DNA of 64,000 bases from Marvinbryantia formatexigens (GTDB lineage Bacteria; Bacillota; Clostridia; Oscillospirales; Ruminococcaceae). Where the stretch lies: positions 1-64,000 of the forward strand of contig JAETPU010000002.1 in the NCBI GenBank assembly GCA_021771035.1. The letters are read 5' to 3'. A program made the translations under genes and the position numbers. Below are positions 1 through 8,327 of this stretch, piece by piece; positions within the stretch are counted from its first letter, which is position 1, and every line of letters starts with the position of its first letter. Under the pieces are notes generated by a model. The model was not told the origin of the DNA. It searched no databases and worked only from the letters and a program-made list of their open reading frames with translations.

Positions 1-13
1 TTTTTGTATGAAG

Positions 14-711
14 AAAACCACTCGCAAGGCGAGTGGTTCAAAAGAAGGCTAATGCCGATGATGTAGACAAAAGAACTCCTTTTGCTAGAATAAAAGTGCG
101 GTCTGCCAACTGCACAAAACATAGCAAAAGGAGGTCATTCGAAAATGAATGACATGAATAGTTTAACGCATACAAGATGGAATTGCAAATATCATATCGT
201 GTTTGCACCAAAATACCGGCGAAAAGTATTCTACGGAGAAAAGCGTCGGGAGATAGGAGAAATTCTAAGGACGCTATGTAACTGGAAGAAGATAAAGATA
301 GTGGAAGCAGAAGTGTGCCCAGATCATGTGCATATGCTCTTAGAAATCCCGCCGAAGATTGCGGTATCGAGTTTCATGGGATATCTCAAGGGAAAGAGTA
401 GCCTGATGATTTATGAAAAGTATCCAGAGCTGAAATATAAATACCGGAACAGGGAGTTCTGGTGCCGTGGGTACTATGTAGACACGGCGGGAAAGAATGT
501 ACAAAGGATACAGGAGTACATCAAAGGTCAGTTAGATGAGGACAAAGCAGGAGAACAACTGACGATGGGGAACTTTTAAACCCGTTTACGGGTAGCGAGT
601 AACAATCTCTCGCAATTGGCAGACCGTACCAACGCGACGTGACGCGTGCTGCTAGTATTAGAGGGCTTTGCCCGTCTATGAAGAACCCCCGGCTTTGCCG
701 GGGGGTTCCTA
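14..711 (+). mobile_element. IS200-type insertion sequence (IS200/IS605 family)
   Basis: A single Y1 transposase gene lies between two subterminal hairpins, the usual layout of an IS200 element without TnpB. The left hairpin has a 10-bp stem (16-25 with 29-38, loop AAG). The right one (about 683-708) is a C5GGC/GCCG6 stem around TTT. IS200 elements have no terminal inverted repeats and leave no target duplication, so the exact ends cannot be fixed; the left end may lie beyond the window. About 120 bp separates the left hairpin from the gene. Confidence 0.75.
145..579 (+). CDS. tnpA: IS200 family single-strand DNA transposase TnpA
   Basis: This 144-aa protein has the normal length for a Y1-type HUH transposase that cuts and joins single-stranded DNA at subterminal hairpins. 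The HUH motif is the HVHM segment near residue 61, after CPD, and the likely nucleophilic tyrosine is in the IQEYIKGQ helix near residue 125. The start follows an AAAAGGAGG Shine-Dalgarno site. The frame is intact, so the element may still be active. No TnpB or IscB gene accompanies it. Confidence 0.93.
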   Translation: MNDMNSLTHTRWNCKYHIVFAPKYRRKVFYGEKRREIGEILRTLCNWKKIKIVEAEVCPDHVHMLLEIPPKIAVSSFMGYLKGKSSLMIYEKYPELKYKYRNREFWCRGYYVDTAGKNVQRIQEYIKGQLDEDKAGEQLTMGNF

Positions 712-1018
712 TTTGCTCAATAGATAGTAAAGCCGGGTTCAGGCGGGAAATTCGCGGCCGCATCAGCGGCGGTTATTGTGTGGGGACAAAAATCCATTGC
801 CAGGACATGGGGAACGCGTCCGTGGCGGCCTTGACCGGATTTGCTGACCATATTCAGGCGGCCGAAAGCAGGCGCCCGGATAAACCTTTCTGCTCCAGGA
901 ACGGTATTTTATCTTGCGGTAGATTGTGACGGATAGGCGCAGGAACCCCGAAGCTGCACGAAATACCCTGCCGGTTTACAGCGTGAGGATATGGATTTTC
1001 AATTTTTTTCGGAGACAA

Positions 1019-1047
1019 TGAAAGGTTTTGCGCGGTTGGGTCGTATT
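1019..1047 (+). promoter_or_regulatory. candidate ECF-type promoter for the sigma/anti-sigma operon
   Basis: TGAAAGG (1019-1025) is followed after 16 nt by CGTATT (1042-1047). This resembles the GAAC-like -35 and CGT-containing -10 of ECF sigma promoters. It lies 44 bp before the first gene of an operon that encodes an ECF sigma factor, which fits autoregulation. It rests on motif similarity only. Confidence 0.4.
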
Positions 1048-1090
1048 CCTTATAAATAAGCCAAATATGAACTGTAAGGAGAAGACTATC

Positions 1091-1606
1091 ATGAAAAAAT
1101 GGATTGTTCTGCCGCTTATCGTCGCGCTGTCCTTGACAGGGGGAGCTGCTGCATTGGCCAAGGGCCAGGAAGACGTGGACACCGGCACTGTGGACGTGGT
1201 TGCCGCGGCCCGGGCTGAGATGGAGGATTCCCTTGAATCTGCCCTTACAGTGGGGGAGGAACTGCCGGCGCTAACTTCCGCCGGGGAACAGACGGATGGC
1301 ACAGAGCCGCTGTCCTGTCCGGCGGGCAACTGCATCTACAATGAGGACTGCCCCCGCCAGGAGTGCCCCAACGGCGGAGTCCCGGCACGGGACGGTACAG
1401 GATACCGGAGCGAAGAGAGCGGTACAGCCGCCTGGAATGGGCGGGGAAACGGCGGCGAGGACCGTGAGGACTGCCCCCGCCAGGAGTGCCCCAACGGCGG
1501 GGTTCCGGTACGGGACGGCACAGGATACCGAAGAGGGGCGCAGGAAAACCCTGAGGCCCGGGGTGCCGGCAGGATGAATCAAAAGGGTAGAGGATATGCG
1601 AACTGA
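1091..1606 (+). CDS. small secreted Cys-rich repeat protein, function unknown
   Basis: A 171-aa protein with a clear signal peptide: MKKW, a hydrophobic core, and a likely cut after ALA near residue 23. The mature part contains two copies of a roughly 22-residue unit with the core DCPRQECPNGGVP followed by RDGTGYR, plus a preceding CPAGNC segment, so cysteines come in pairs. The ATG at 1091 follows AAGGAGAAG. The gene overlaps the sigma-factor gene by 11 bp, so the two are translationally coupled. I do not recognise the family. Because it is co-transcribed with an ECF sigma/anti-sigma pair, it may be a cell-envelope target or sensor of that system; this is inference from position only. Confidence 0.75.
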   Translation: MKKWIVLPLIVALSLTGGAAALAKGQEDVDTGTVDVVAAARAEMEDSLESALTVGEELPALTSAGEQTDGTEPLSCPAGNCIYNEDCPRQECPNGGVPARDGTGYRSEESGTAAWNGRGNGGEDREDCPRQECPNGGVPVRDGTGYRRGAQENPEARGAGRMNQKGRGYAN

Positions 1607-2093
1607 GCATCAGGCAAACAGGGCCATAGAACGATATGCGGATTTGGTTTATAAAATCTGCATCGTCCACCTGAAAAACCGTGCGGATACAGAGGACATT
1701 TTTCAGACTGTTTTTCTCAAATACGTCCTGTATCCCAGGGAATTTGAAAGTGAAGAGCATGAAAAGGCGTGGATTATCCGTGTGACCATCAATGCCTGCA
1801 AGGATTTGCTCAAGAGTTTTTTTCGCAGCAGGACAGTATCCCTGGAGGAGCTTGACGCTCCTGTAATCCAGCAGCTGCCCCAACAGGACTCAGTGGTGCT
1901 GCAGGCGGTATTGGAACTGGATCCCAAATACCGGGATGTGGTGTATCTTTTTTACTATGAACAGTATACCGCCCCTGAAATTGCAAAGATCTTGGGAAAA
2001 AAGGAAAATACCGTCTATACGCGCCTGGCAAGAGCCCGGGGATTGCTCAAGGAAAAGCTGGGAGGTGAAACCTTTGAATCACGCAATTTATGA
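1596..2093 (+). CDS. ECF (sigma-70 family) RNA polymerase sigma factor
   Basis: A 165-aa protein with the two domains of an ECF sigma factor. Region 2 is at about residues 8-75 (YADLVYKI, then DTEDIFQTVFLKY and EKAWIIRVTINACKD). Region 4 is at about residues 105-155 (LDPKYRDVVYLFYYEQYTAPEIA followed by an HTH). It would recruit RNA polymerase to envelope-stress-type promoters. Its start lies inside the end of the upstream gene and its end overlaps the anti-sigma gene by 20 bp, so all three genes form one coupled operon. The candidate promoter at 1019-1047 suggests autoregulation. Confidence 0.9.
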   Translation: MRTEHQANRAIERYADLVYKICIVHLKNRADTEDIFQTVFLKYVLYPREFESEEHEKAWIIRVTINACKDLLKSFFRSRTVSLEELDAPVIQQLPQQDSVVLQAVLELDPKYRDVVYLFYYEQYTAPEIAKILGKKENTVYTRLARARGLLKEKLGGETFESRNL

Positions 2094-2838
2094 TACCTTT
2101 TCCAGACTCCATGCCGATGAGGCGCTGAAATGCCGTACCCGGGAGTATCTGTCTTGCCGGGCCTTCCGAACCAAAAGAAGAGGTGCTCACAGGCTGCGGT
2201 ATGCCATGTGCGGGGTATGCGTATTGTTTATGATGCTGGGAATTTGGGGATATTCTTCCTATCTCAAGGCTGTGGCTGTCATCAGTGTGGATGTGAACCC
2301 ATCCATTGAATTGGAGGTCAACCGCTTCGATCGCGTTATCTCGGCCACTGGCTTGAATGCACACGCCAAGCAGGTGCTGCAGACGGTTGGGCTGCGCAAT
2401 AAAAGCTATGAGGAAGCGCTCTCTGTCCTGCTGGAGAGCGAGGAAATGTCCGGTTATCTGACACAGGATGCGGTGTTGGAGATCTCCGTGGCCTGCGACG
2501 ATGAGCCCAAAAGCCAGGCCATGCGGGAGCGCATTCTGGAATGCGCCCAGCGGGAGAACCGTCAAATCCAATGCAGCGCAGCCAGCACTGCTGAGATTGA
2601 AGCGGCGCACCAGGCGGGGCTGTCTCTGGGAAAATACCGGGCGTATTTGGAGCTCCGGGCCCTGGAGCCTGACGTCAAGCCGGAAGAAGTGCAGGGACTG
2701 AGTATGCGCCAGATTCGCAATTGGATCGATAGGCTCGCCGGAACGGATTCCTCCCAGGAAGAAGGGCCTCATGGCAGCGGGAAGGGCCAGCAGGGATCCG
2801 GCGGCGGACAAAAGCGGCAGCACAGAGGCGGCGCCTAA
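2074..2838 (+). CDS. RsgI-like anti-sigma factor, membrane-anchored
   Basis: A 254-aa protein read from the TTG at 2074, chosen because GGAGGTGA lies 5 nt upstream and the start sits inside the sigma gene. The cytoplasmic N-terminus (residues 1-40) would bind the sigma factor. One membrane helix spans about residues 43-64. The segment starting AVISVDVNPSIELEVNR is the conserved RsgI extracytoplasmic middle domain. The C-terminus is a Gly/Gln-rich, charged tail that may sit in the wall. No carbohydrate-binding module is fused to it, unlike the RsgI proteins of cellulolytic clostridia. It likely holds the cognate sigma factor inactive until a surface signal arrives. Confidence 0.82.
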   Translation: MNHAIYDTFSRLHADEALKCRTREYLSCRAFRTKRRGAHRLRYAMCGVCVLFMMLGIWGYSSYLKAVAVISVDVNPSIELEVNRFDRVISATGLNAHAKQVLQTVGLRNKSYEEALSVLLESEEMSGYLTQDAVLEISVACDDEPKSQAMRERILECAQRENRQIQCSAASTAEIEAAHQAGLSLGKYRAYLELRALEPDVKPEEVQGLSMRQIRNWIDRLAGTDSSQEEGPHGSGKGQQGSGGGQKRQHRGGA

Positions 2839-2863
2839 TATTATTCCGTGGGCTGGAAAAACA

Positions 2864-2896
2864 AAAAACGGACAGCGCGGCGGCTGTCCGTTTTTG
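2864..2896 (+). terminator. intrinsic terminator after the sigma/anti-sigma operon
   Basis: A hairpin with stem CGGACAGC/GCTGTCCG, preceded by A6 and followed by TTTTTG. It lies 25 bp after the anti-sigma stop codon. The A and T tracts on both sides mean it could also stop transcription coming from the minus-strand genes. Confidence 0.85.
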
Positions 2897-3042
2897 TTTG
2901 CTGCTACTGGCCTCTCCAAGGATTTCGCTTCAGGGAGCGGGAGAAGGGAGGCTGAATCGGCAATCCCAACAGAATTGGAACTGTGCCCACGCGATATGGA
3001 TCACGGCGGGTCAAAGGCTCACCGTGGCCGATTCGTTATGAC

Positions 3043-3501
3043 TCACCGGGGAAACTCCCGCCTGAGCACCACCATGTCCCGGAGCAGAACCCCATCCTCA
3101 TAGATGGGATGGTCATAATGCTCTGTGAAAAAATTGGGAATCCTGTGGGAGAAACGAAACCCGCATTTCTCATAGAAGGGGAGCGTCAAAGGGCTTTCCC
3201 CGGTGCCCACCAGCATGGTTTTCCCATCCCGGCGGTATTGGGAAAACAGAAACTCAATGAGCCCACGGGCATAGCCTCTGCGCTGATACCTGGGGACAGT
3301 GGCGAGGTTTTTGATTTCATACACCCCCGGCGCCTCCAGGGTTACCACACACACTGCCCGCAGATGGGGGGGAAAGGGATCATATAGGGCAAACAGTTCG
3401 CCGCGGGAAAGATAGCGATCGATCATGTCCTCCTGCTCATCCGCCAGAAGGAGAAGCTGGAGAAACTGCTTTTTATTCTCTGTAATCTGCCGGATTTCCA
3501 T
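3043..3501 (-). CDS. GNAT family N-acetyltransferase
   Basis: A 152-aa single-domain GNAT acetyltransferase. The acetyl-CoA-binding motif A is visible as NLATVPRYQRRGYARGLIEF (RRGYA is the Q/RxxGxG/A loop), and motif B as LPFYEKCGFRF near the C-terminus. The substrate cannot be told from sequence. The ATG is preceded by GGAGG at 7 nt. It lies 12 bp after the exonuclease III gene on the same strand, so the two are probably co-transcribed. Confidence 0.88.
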   Translation of the reverse strand: MEIRQITENKKQFLQLLLLADEQEDMIDRYLSRGELFALYDPFPPHLRAVCVVTLEAPGVYEIKNLATVPRYQRRGYARGLIEFLFSQYRRDGKTMLVGTGESPLTLPFYEKCGFRFSHRIPNFFTEHYDHPIYEDGVLLRDMVVLRREFPR

Positions 3502-3513
3502 GGGATGCCTCCG

Positions 3514-4269
3514 TTATAGGTCGATTTGAAGCCCGATGGGGCAGTGGTCGCTGCCAAAAACGTCCGTATAGATTTCGGCGGATTTAATGCGATCCCGGAT
3601 CCGGTCGGAGACGATGAAATAGTCGATCCGCCAGCCGGCGTTGTTGACCCTGGCGTTGAACATATAGCTCCACCAGGTATAGACCCCGGTTGTATCGGGA
3701 TGCAGGTAGCGGAAGCTGTCCGTGAAGCCGCTGGAGAGCAGCTGGGTCATTTTTTGGCGCTCCTCATCGGAAAAGCCGGCGTTTTGATGGTTGTTTTTTG
3801 GGTTTTTAAGGTCGATTTCCTGATGTGCCACATTCAGATCGCCGCAGAGAATCACCGGTTTTTTGCTGTCCAGCGCCATTAGATAGGCACGGAAGTCATC
3901 CTCCCAGGCCATCCGGTAGCCAATGCGCTCCAATCCCCGCTGGGAGTTGGGCGTATAGCAGTTCACCAGGTAGAACTGCTCGAATTCCGCTGTGATCACG
4001 CGGCCCTCATGGGAGTGCTCCTCCAAGCCGATGCCATAGGAGACGTTCAGCGGCACGGCTTTTGAGAAAACCGCCGTACCGGAGTATCCCTTTTTCTCGG
4101 CGCTGTTCCAGTATTCCTCATAGCCGTCAAAGTGGAAATCTGCCTGTTCACGGGACATTTTGGTTTCCTGGATGCTGAAGATATCCGCCTGAACCTGTGA
4201 AAAGAACACATGGAAACCCTTGTTCATGCAGGCGCGCAGGCCGTTTACGTTCCAAGAGATGAGTTTCAT
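3514..4269 (-). CDS. xth: exodeoxyribonuclease III (AP endonuclease)
   Basis: A 251-aa protein of normal length for the exonuclease III/AP endonuclease family. It would cut the backbone at abasic sites in base-excision repair and remove 3' blocking groups. The conserved metal and catalytic motifs are all present: SWNVNG near the N-terminus, SIQETKM, the GDLNVAH loop and the C-terminal SDHCPI. WWSYMFNARVNNAGWRIDY is also typical. It is the first gene of a two-gene minus-strand operon with the GNAT gene. The Gram-positive homologue is often called exoA. Confidence 0.95.
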   Translation of the reverse strand: MKLISWNVNGLRACMNKGFHVFFSQVQADIFSIQETKMSREQADFHFDGYEEYWNSAEKKGYSGTAVFSKAVPLNVSYGIGLEEHSHEGRVITAEFEQFYLVNCYTPNSQRGLERIGYRMAWEDDFRAYLMALDSKKPVILCGDLNVAHQEIDLKNPKNNHQNAGFSDEERQKMTQLLSSGFTDSFRYLHPDTTGVYTWWSYMFNARVNNAGWRIDYFIVSDRIRDRIKSAEIYTDVFGSDHCPIGLQIDL

Positions 4270-4510
4270 GCTTTTGGCTCCTTTATTTTCTTACTGTGTC
4301 ATAGCTATCGCTTGTCTCAAGAATTGCCCGGCCTTAGATTGGCAGTCCAGAGCCGGGGGGATTTGCCTGAGTCAGTGGCTGCCCCTCTTTCAAACAGCCC
4401 GGCTGCCCATTGGAAACAGCATTCAACTTGTTCAGAGCGCACAGGTGGAAAACTGTTTACTGCAGCCGGTAATGGCTGTTTCATTTAATTGTACCATTTT
4501 TAAACAAAAA

Positions 4511-4535
4511 TCGGAAGGCATGAAGAGCCTTCCGA
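4511..4535 (-). terminator. intrinsic terminator for the polysaccharide deacetylase gene
   Basis: A 9-bp perfect stem (TCGGAAGGC with GCCTTCCGA) and a 7-nt loop. On the minus strand it is followed by a T-rich tract (TTTTTGTTTA), placing it about 70 bp downstream of the deacetylase stop. The rest of 4270-4604 holds no convincing gene. Confidence 0.8.
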
Positions 4536-4604
4536 TTCGATTATTTAGCCTTTACGGTGTGAGCAAGAGGATTTCAGCTTACCGGGCGGTGTGAATGGCC
4601 GCTC

Positions 4605-5591
4605 TTACAGATCATAGGAACAGATGGTGAGCCCCTTTGCCCGCACTGCATCGATGACGTCGCCGAGAATTTCAGTATTGGTCTTGGAGACAGCGTGCAG
4701 GAGATAGATGGCGCCCTCGTGGATATCTCCGGTGACCTTTTCCAGAGCTTTGGAAGGCTCCATCTGGTTGTCCGGATCCCAGTCCTGGTAGGCAAAGCTC
4801 CAGAATACGCTGCGGTAGCCCAGCGACTGCAACAGGGCAAGACACTGTTCACTGTACTGGCCCATGGGAAAACGGAATAGGCTCATCTCATAGCCGCCGA
4901 AGTTTTCCTTCACATAGTCATGCAGTTTCATGACCTCCTCCTTGGCCTGCGAGAGGGGGATCTGCGCCATACAGGGATGGGTATAGCTGTGGTTGCCCAC
5001 AGTGTGTCCTTCATCAATCATGCGCTGCACCAGGTCCGGGTTGCGCTGGACATAATCATAGGTGACAAAGAAAACCGCGGAAGCCTGCTTTTCCTTGAGA
5101 ACGTCCAGGATTTGAGCGGTATATCCGTTTTCATATCCCTCGTCAAAGGTGAGATAGAACTTTTTATCCTTGGGAGCAATGAAGTCGGCATCATACTGCC
5201 CATACTTTTTTTGGAAGGTCTCCGGGCTGGTGGGGCGGTTGTCATCCGCGTTTCGCGGCCCGCCATGGCCCCAATCCTGACGGGTTGCATCCAGTGAAGC
5301 CAGCTGGGAGAATTCATTTCCCATGGCCTGGGAATCCTTTTGGGAGGAGGAGCCGCTGGACTGCCCCTGAGATGAGGATTCTGCGGAAGAATCGCTGTAG
5401 GACGAGCTGGGAATATCCGGGGTGCTGGAACTTTGGGAGGAGGATGAGGATCCGCTGGAAGAGGAAACCGGATCCTGAGGGATAGATTGGGAATTGGTAT
5501 CCTTTGAGCAGGCGCTCATAGCGGCGCATAGCAGTGCCGCCAGGCAGACGGCGGTGCTGGTTTTCTTCCAGGTTTTAGAAAATGGAACCAT
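4605..5591 (-). CDS. PdaA-like polysaccharide deacetylase lipoprotein
   Basis: A 328-aa protein from the ATG at 5591, which has GAAGG 7 nt upstream. Residues 1-28 are a lipoprotein signal (hydrophobic stretch ending MSAC/SKD). A Ser/Gln-rich linker of about 70 residues follows. The NodB deacetylase domain runs from about residue 150 to the end. It carries the PdaA-type motif 1 variant TFDEGYENGY instead of TFDDG, the zinc motif HSYTHP, and RFPMG. PdaA removes the N-acetyl group from muramic acid, which leads to delta-lactam in spore cortex peptidoglycan. A vegetative wall role is possible because the protein is lipid-anchored with a long linker. Confidence 0.88.
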   Translation of the reverse strand: MVPFSKTWKKTSTAVCLAALLCAAMSACSKDTNSQSIPQDPVSSSSGSSSSSQSSSTPDIPSSSYSDSSAESSSQGQSSGSSSQKDSQAMGNEFSQLASLDATRQDWGHGGPRNADDNRPTSPETFQKKYGQYDADFIAPKDKKFYLTFDEGYENGYTAQILDVLKEKQASAVFFVTYDYVQRNPDLVQRMIDEGHTVGNHSYTHPCMAQIPLSQAKEEVMKLHDYVKENFGGYEMSLFRFPMGQYSEQCLALLQSLGYRSVFWSFAYQDWDPDNQMEPSKALEKVTGDIHEGAIYLLHAVSKTNTEILGDVIDAVRAKGLTICSYDL

Positions 5592-5920
5592 AAAAAAGCC
5601 TTCTTTCATATGAGATTTTTCCGGGAAATCGGGGCAGGATAGGGAAGAAGATGGATGCCGGGGCAAGAGCCTTGGAGCTCGAAGCATCCAGTATGATGTC
5701 CAGTTTTGAACGTTTTTTTATTTCATGTTCAGCCAGGAGGGGGCTGAATCCCCATGCAGCCCAACAATAAAAGACTGTTTTATAGTTTTGCCAAATTGCA
5801 GGATGATATTCCCGTCCGCTGCTGTGACACATTCTGGAAGGAGGTGTTGAAAAAAGAAACGTTCCATTGTAAAATAAAAGAATCCCTGGAAAGATGATAC
5901 TTTTTGGAGAATAATTATAG

Positions 5921-5945
5921 AGCTATCCTATTTGGATAGCTTTTT
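5921..5945 (+). terminator. hairpin with T-run just upstream of the NusG-II gene (terminator or attenuator)
   Basis: A perfect 8-bp stem, AGCTATCC (5921-5928) with GGATAGCT (5934-5941), loop TATTT, followed by a run of five T (5941-5945). It ends only 20 bp before the preferred TTG start at 5965. There is no plus-strand gene between it and the divergent deacetylase gene, so it would act on the leader of the downstream gene. Confidence 0.5.
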
Positions 5946-5964
5946 GAGAAAAGAGGAACCCTAT

Positions 5965-6462
5965 TTGAAGCAGATTCGAGAGTGGCGCTGGATTATTCTG
6001 GCTGGTGTTTTGGCAGCCTTAGCGGCTTTGGGCGGATGGCTCCTGTTTGTCAGGCAGGGCACCTCCCGAGGAACTGCCGCTCTGGTAACTGTCAATGGAC
6101 AGGAATGGGCGGTGTTTCCTCTGGAGGAATATACCTCAGATTGGTCTGTCAGTTTAGCCAGCCGCGGCGTTCCGGTGCACTTTACCTTTTCCGACGGCCA
6201 AATCCGGTTTTACAATGTGGACTGCCCGGATAAAGTCTGCGAAAATGCGGGATGGCTCTCCCGGGAAAACCAGACCGCCGTGTGTATGCCCAACCGGACC
6301 AGTGTACAGATTATCAAGATGTCCCAGCTGACTTCCCAGCAGCGCGAGCTGATTGTTCACCCCGGCGAGCTGTCGCAGTGGGAACAGCAGGGGAATGAAA
6401 ACTTGAACAAGCAGGTAAATGATCCTGCGATCCCCGACTATTTTCCAGCTTTAACTCATTGA
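5965..6462 (+). CDS. NusG domain II-containing membrane protein
   Basis: A 165-aa protein with an N-terminal membrane helix (about residues 8-29) and an extracytoplasmic NusG domain II-type fold. The conserved Cys-containing segment VDCPDKVCENAGWLS is present, as is the later Cys in TAVCMPNR. These short NusG-II proteins are common in Firmicutes but have no firmly known role. The TTG at 5965 is preferred because AAGAGGA lies 7 nt upstream; a TTG at 5932 in the same frame would add 11 residues but overlaps the hairpin. The last codons lie inside a dispersed repeat that recurs at 6795. Confidence 0.82.
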   Translation: MKQIREWRWIILAGVLAALAALGGWLLFVRQGTSRGTAALVTVNGQEWAVFPLEEYTSDWSVSLASRGVPVHFTFSDGQIRFYNVDCPDKVCENAGWLSRENQTAVCMPNRTSVQIIKMSQLTSQQRELIVHPGELSQWEQQGNENLNKQVNDPAIPDYFPALTH

Positions 6463-6526
6463 GTGCGCAAAACTGCCCCAAAGGGGGAGATACCCAAGAG
6501 GGGGAACGCCTCTTGGGCGGCTCTTT
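6451..6526 (+). repeat. intergenic repeat R1, copy 1
   Basis: About 75 bp beginning at the 3' end of the NusG-II gene (ACTCATTGAGTGCGCAAAAC) and ending in a hairpin made from CCCAAGAGG and CCTCTTGGG. It is nearly identical to 6795-6868. Both copies contain the run CCCCAAGGGGG or close to it. The function is unknown. Confidence 0.8.
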
Positions 6527-6794
6527 CCCCCTTTTCTGGCCGTGCAGACCACAATTTAGAATTAGTTGCGGTAGTTTTGGCTTGTCCAAAACTTCAAAGG
6601 GACGCCGGGATGCGCTAATCCCTTTCTTATCTGAGTCATACAGCATCCCCGCAGTTGGCACAACAGACTGGGCTAAGACTAGAATCAAACTGCGGGCATT
6701 CCGGTTGCATCAGCGGCATCGGCCCAGGTATGGATCGGCCCAAGTATGGGATTGAAAGTTGAGAAAGTGTACTTTTTCAACTTTTTTCTAGCCT

Positions 6795-6868
6795 TTACTC
6801 ATTGAGTGCACAAAACTGCCCCAAGGGGGAGATACCCAAGAGGGGGAACGCCTCTTGGGCGAATCTTT
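6795..6868 (+). repeat. intergenic repeat R1, copy 2
   Basis: Second copy of the roughly 75-bp repeat at 6451-6526, in the same orientation, differing at only a few positions over the shared core. It is followed by a short hairpin (ACTTTCTG-TTCGG-CAGAAAGT, 6878-6898). The remaining bases of the 6463-7349 gap contain no ORF with a ribosome site or recognisable product. Confidence 0.8.
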
Positions 6869-7349
6869 GCCTACTTTCTGTTCGGCAGAAAGTAGGTGCC
6901 CCGCGGCACAGCGGTTTGGGTGGGAAATTGGACGATAATCTTTTTGGGAAGTAAAACGCTGTTTTTGTTGCCATGACAATCATGGCTTCCCTAAATCCAA
7001 ATGGAAAAAAGGATAATTTTCACCCATGTACATTGTCATCCAATTCCATCCCAACCTCCTGCCGCCGGGATGCAGGTAGTTCATTCTTGGCCTAGTAGTA
7101 CGGCATCCCTAATGAGAATTGAAACAAGTTTCAATTCTCCGTAGTTAATGTCAGCAGAAAGTACCCAAAGACCAAAAAGGAGGGAAGGGGTTCGGGGCGC
7201 GCTGAGTTATGTCCTTGTCTAAATTCAACAGCGCCCCTAAGAGCTTTGAACTTGTTTCAAAACTCAAGGAGGTACTCTGGAATGACCGTTTCGATTGAGC
7301 CCAGAACCCCTCCCGGCATTGAGCGGACAGGCTGAAGGAAACTGTCAGC

Positions 7350-7628
7350 TTAACCATCAGTAATTGCGGACACCATGATCTGTGCCCCCAATCGAAATCC
7401 CACGGTGAAGGCCTCGACCATCTCGTAGTAATCCTCATCCCCCTCCATATCCACAATTTCCGTGAATTCCTTTTTCAGTGTTGGCTCCATCTCTTTTAAA
7501 TGTTCCATTAGGCAGTTGATTTTTTCGCTCCGTTTTGAGCGTACTTCCCTGTATTCCCTGCTTTGCGGGTTCACTTGTTCGCTGGGCCGCAGGTTTCCAA
7601 GGTATAGTTCTTCCAGAATTGTTTTCAT
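7350..7628 (-). CDS. DUF6809 family small protein
   Basis: A 92-aa acidic protein beginning MKTILEELYLGNLRPSEQ, which matches the N-terminus of the DUF6809 family, small proteins common in Clostridia with no known function. The middle is charged and helical; the end (YYEMVEAFTVGFRLGAQIM) is an amphipathic helix. The ATG follows AGGAGG at 7 nt. It stands alone between two repeat-rich gaps. The family call is from memory of the N-terminal pattern. Confidence 0.75.
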   Translation of the reverse strand: MKTILEELYLGNLRPSEQVNPQSREYREVRSKRSEKINCLMEHLKEMEPTLKKEFTEIVDMEGDEDYYEMVEAFTVGFRLGAQIMVSAITDG

Positions 7629-7740
7629 GAGAAAACCTCCTAAATCTTACTTGTTAGTCTTATCCTAACAGAAAGACATAAGAAGTTTGATTTTTATGCG
7701 GTATTCGCATAAACCCATAGAACTAAAAATGGGCAGCAAA

Positions 7741-7784
7741 AACAGAGGGATCCAGCAGTTTGTTCTGCTGAGTCCCTCTGTTTG
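7741..7784 (-). terminator. intrinsic terminator for the FMN-binding lipoprotein gene
   Basis: Stem AACAGAGGGA with TCCCTCTGTT, plus an inner CAGCAG/CTGCTG stem. On the minus strand the stem runs into TTTTTGC. It lies 16 bp after the stop of the gene at 7800-8327. Confidence 0.85.
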
Positions 7785-7799
7785 AGCTTAAAAGAGAGG

Positions 7800-8327
7800 T
7801 TATTCCACACCGGTATCGATAACAGCGGTGTTGGTGTCGCCCTCCCGCGCTTTGGACAGGGCAGCCTTGGCAAGGGCGCGGAACGAGTTGCTGGATGTGG
7901 TTGCGCCGGCAACGGTTTCCACCTTGTCAACGTCGCCGCTGGCATTCATCAGGCTGTCGGAGAGCTCCTTATAAAACTTTTCGGGGTAGGTCTCCGGCTT
8001 GCCGTTGGCCTTGTTGCCGTCAATCATGGTCTGTTTGTAGGCTTCATCATCCGATTTCTTGGCATCCTTGGCCTTGTTTTCGGCGTCGAATTCCACACTG
8101 GTCAGCTTTCCGTCTTTCACAGTAACAACCACATATTCCTTCCAGTCATGGGAGAATTCCGAGGCCTCCGCACGGTAGGTTCCATCCGGGTACTGATCCA
8201 CAAGTCCGTCTGAGGACAGGGATTCCCCTGAGGAAGAATTGTGATCCGATGAATTAGAGCAGCCAGCCAGAGGGAACACAGTCAGCGCCGCGGCAAGACA
8301 CGCCGCCAGGATAGTTTTGGCTTTCAT
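7800..8327 (-). CDS. FMN-binding domain lipoprotein
   Basis: A 175-aa protein from the ATG at 8327 (AGGAGA upstream). Residues 1-23 form a lipoprotein signal ending PLAGC/SNSS, then a Ser-rich linker. From about residue 45 there is an FMN_bind domain (DGTYRAEAS..., VVTVKDGKLTSVEFDAEN). It ends with VAGATTSSNSF, the site where ApbE-type flavin transferases attach FMN to a Thr. Proteins of this kind carry electrons outside the membrane, as in flavin-based extracellular electron transfer. No apbE or ndh2 genes lie in the window, so the partners are unknown. Confidence 0.88.
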   Translation of the reverse strand: MKAKTILAACLAAALTVFPLAGCSNSSDHNSSSGESLSSDGLVDQYPDGTYRAEASEFSHDWKEYVVVTVKDGKLTSVEFDAENKAKDAKKSDDEAYKQTMIDGNKANGKPETYPEKFYKELSDSLMNASGDVDKVETVAGATTSSNSFRALAKAALSKAREGDTNTAVIDTGVE

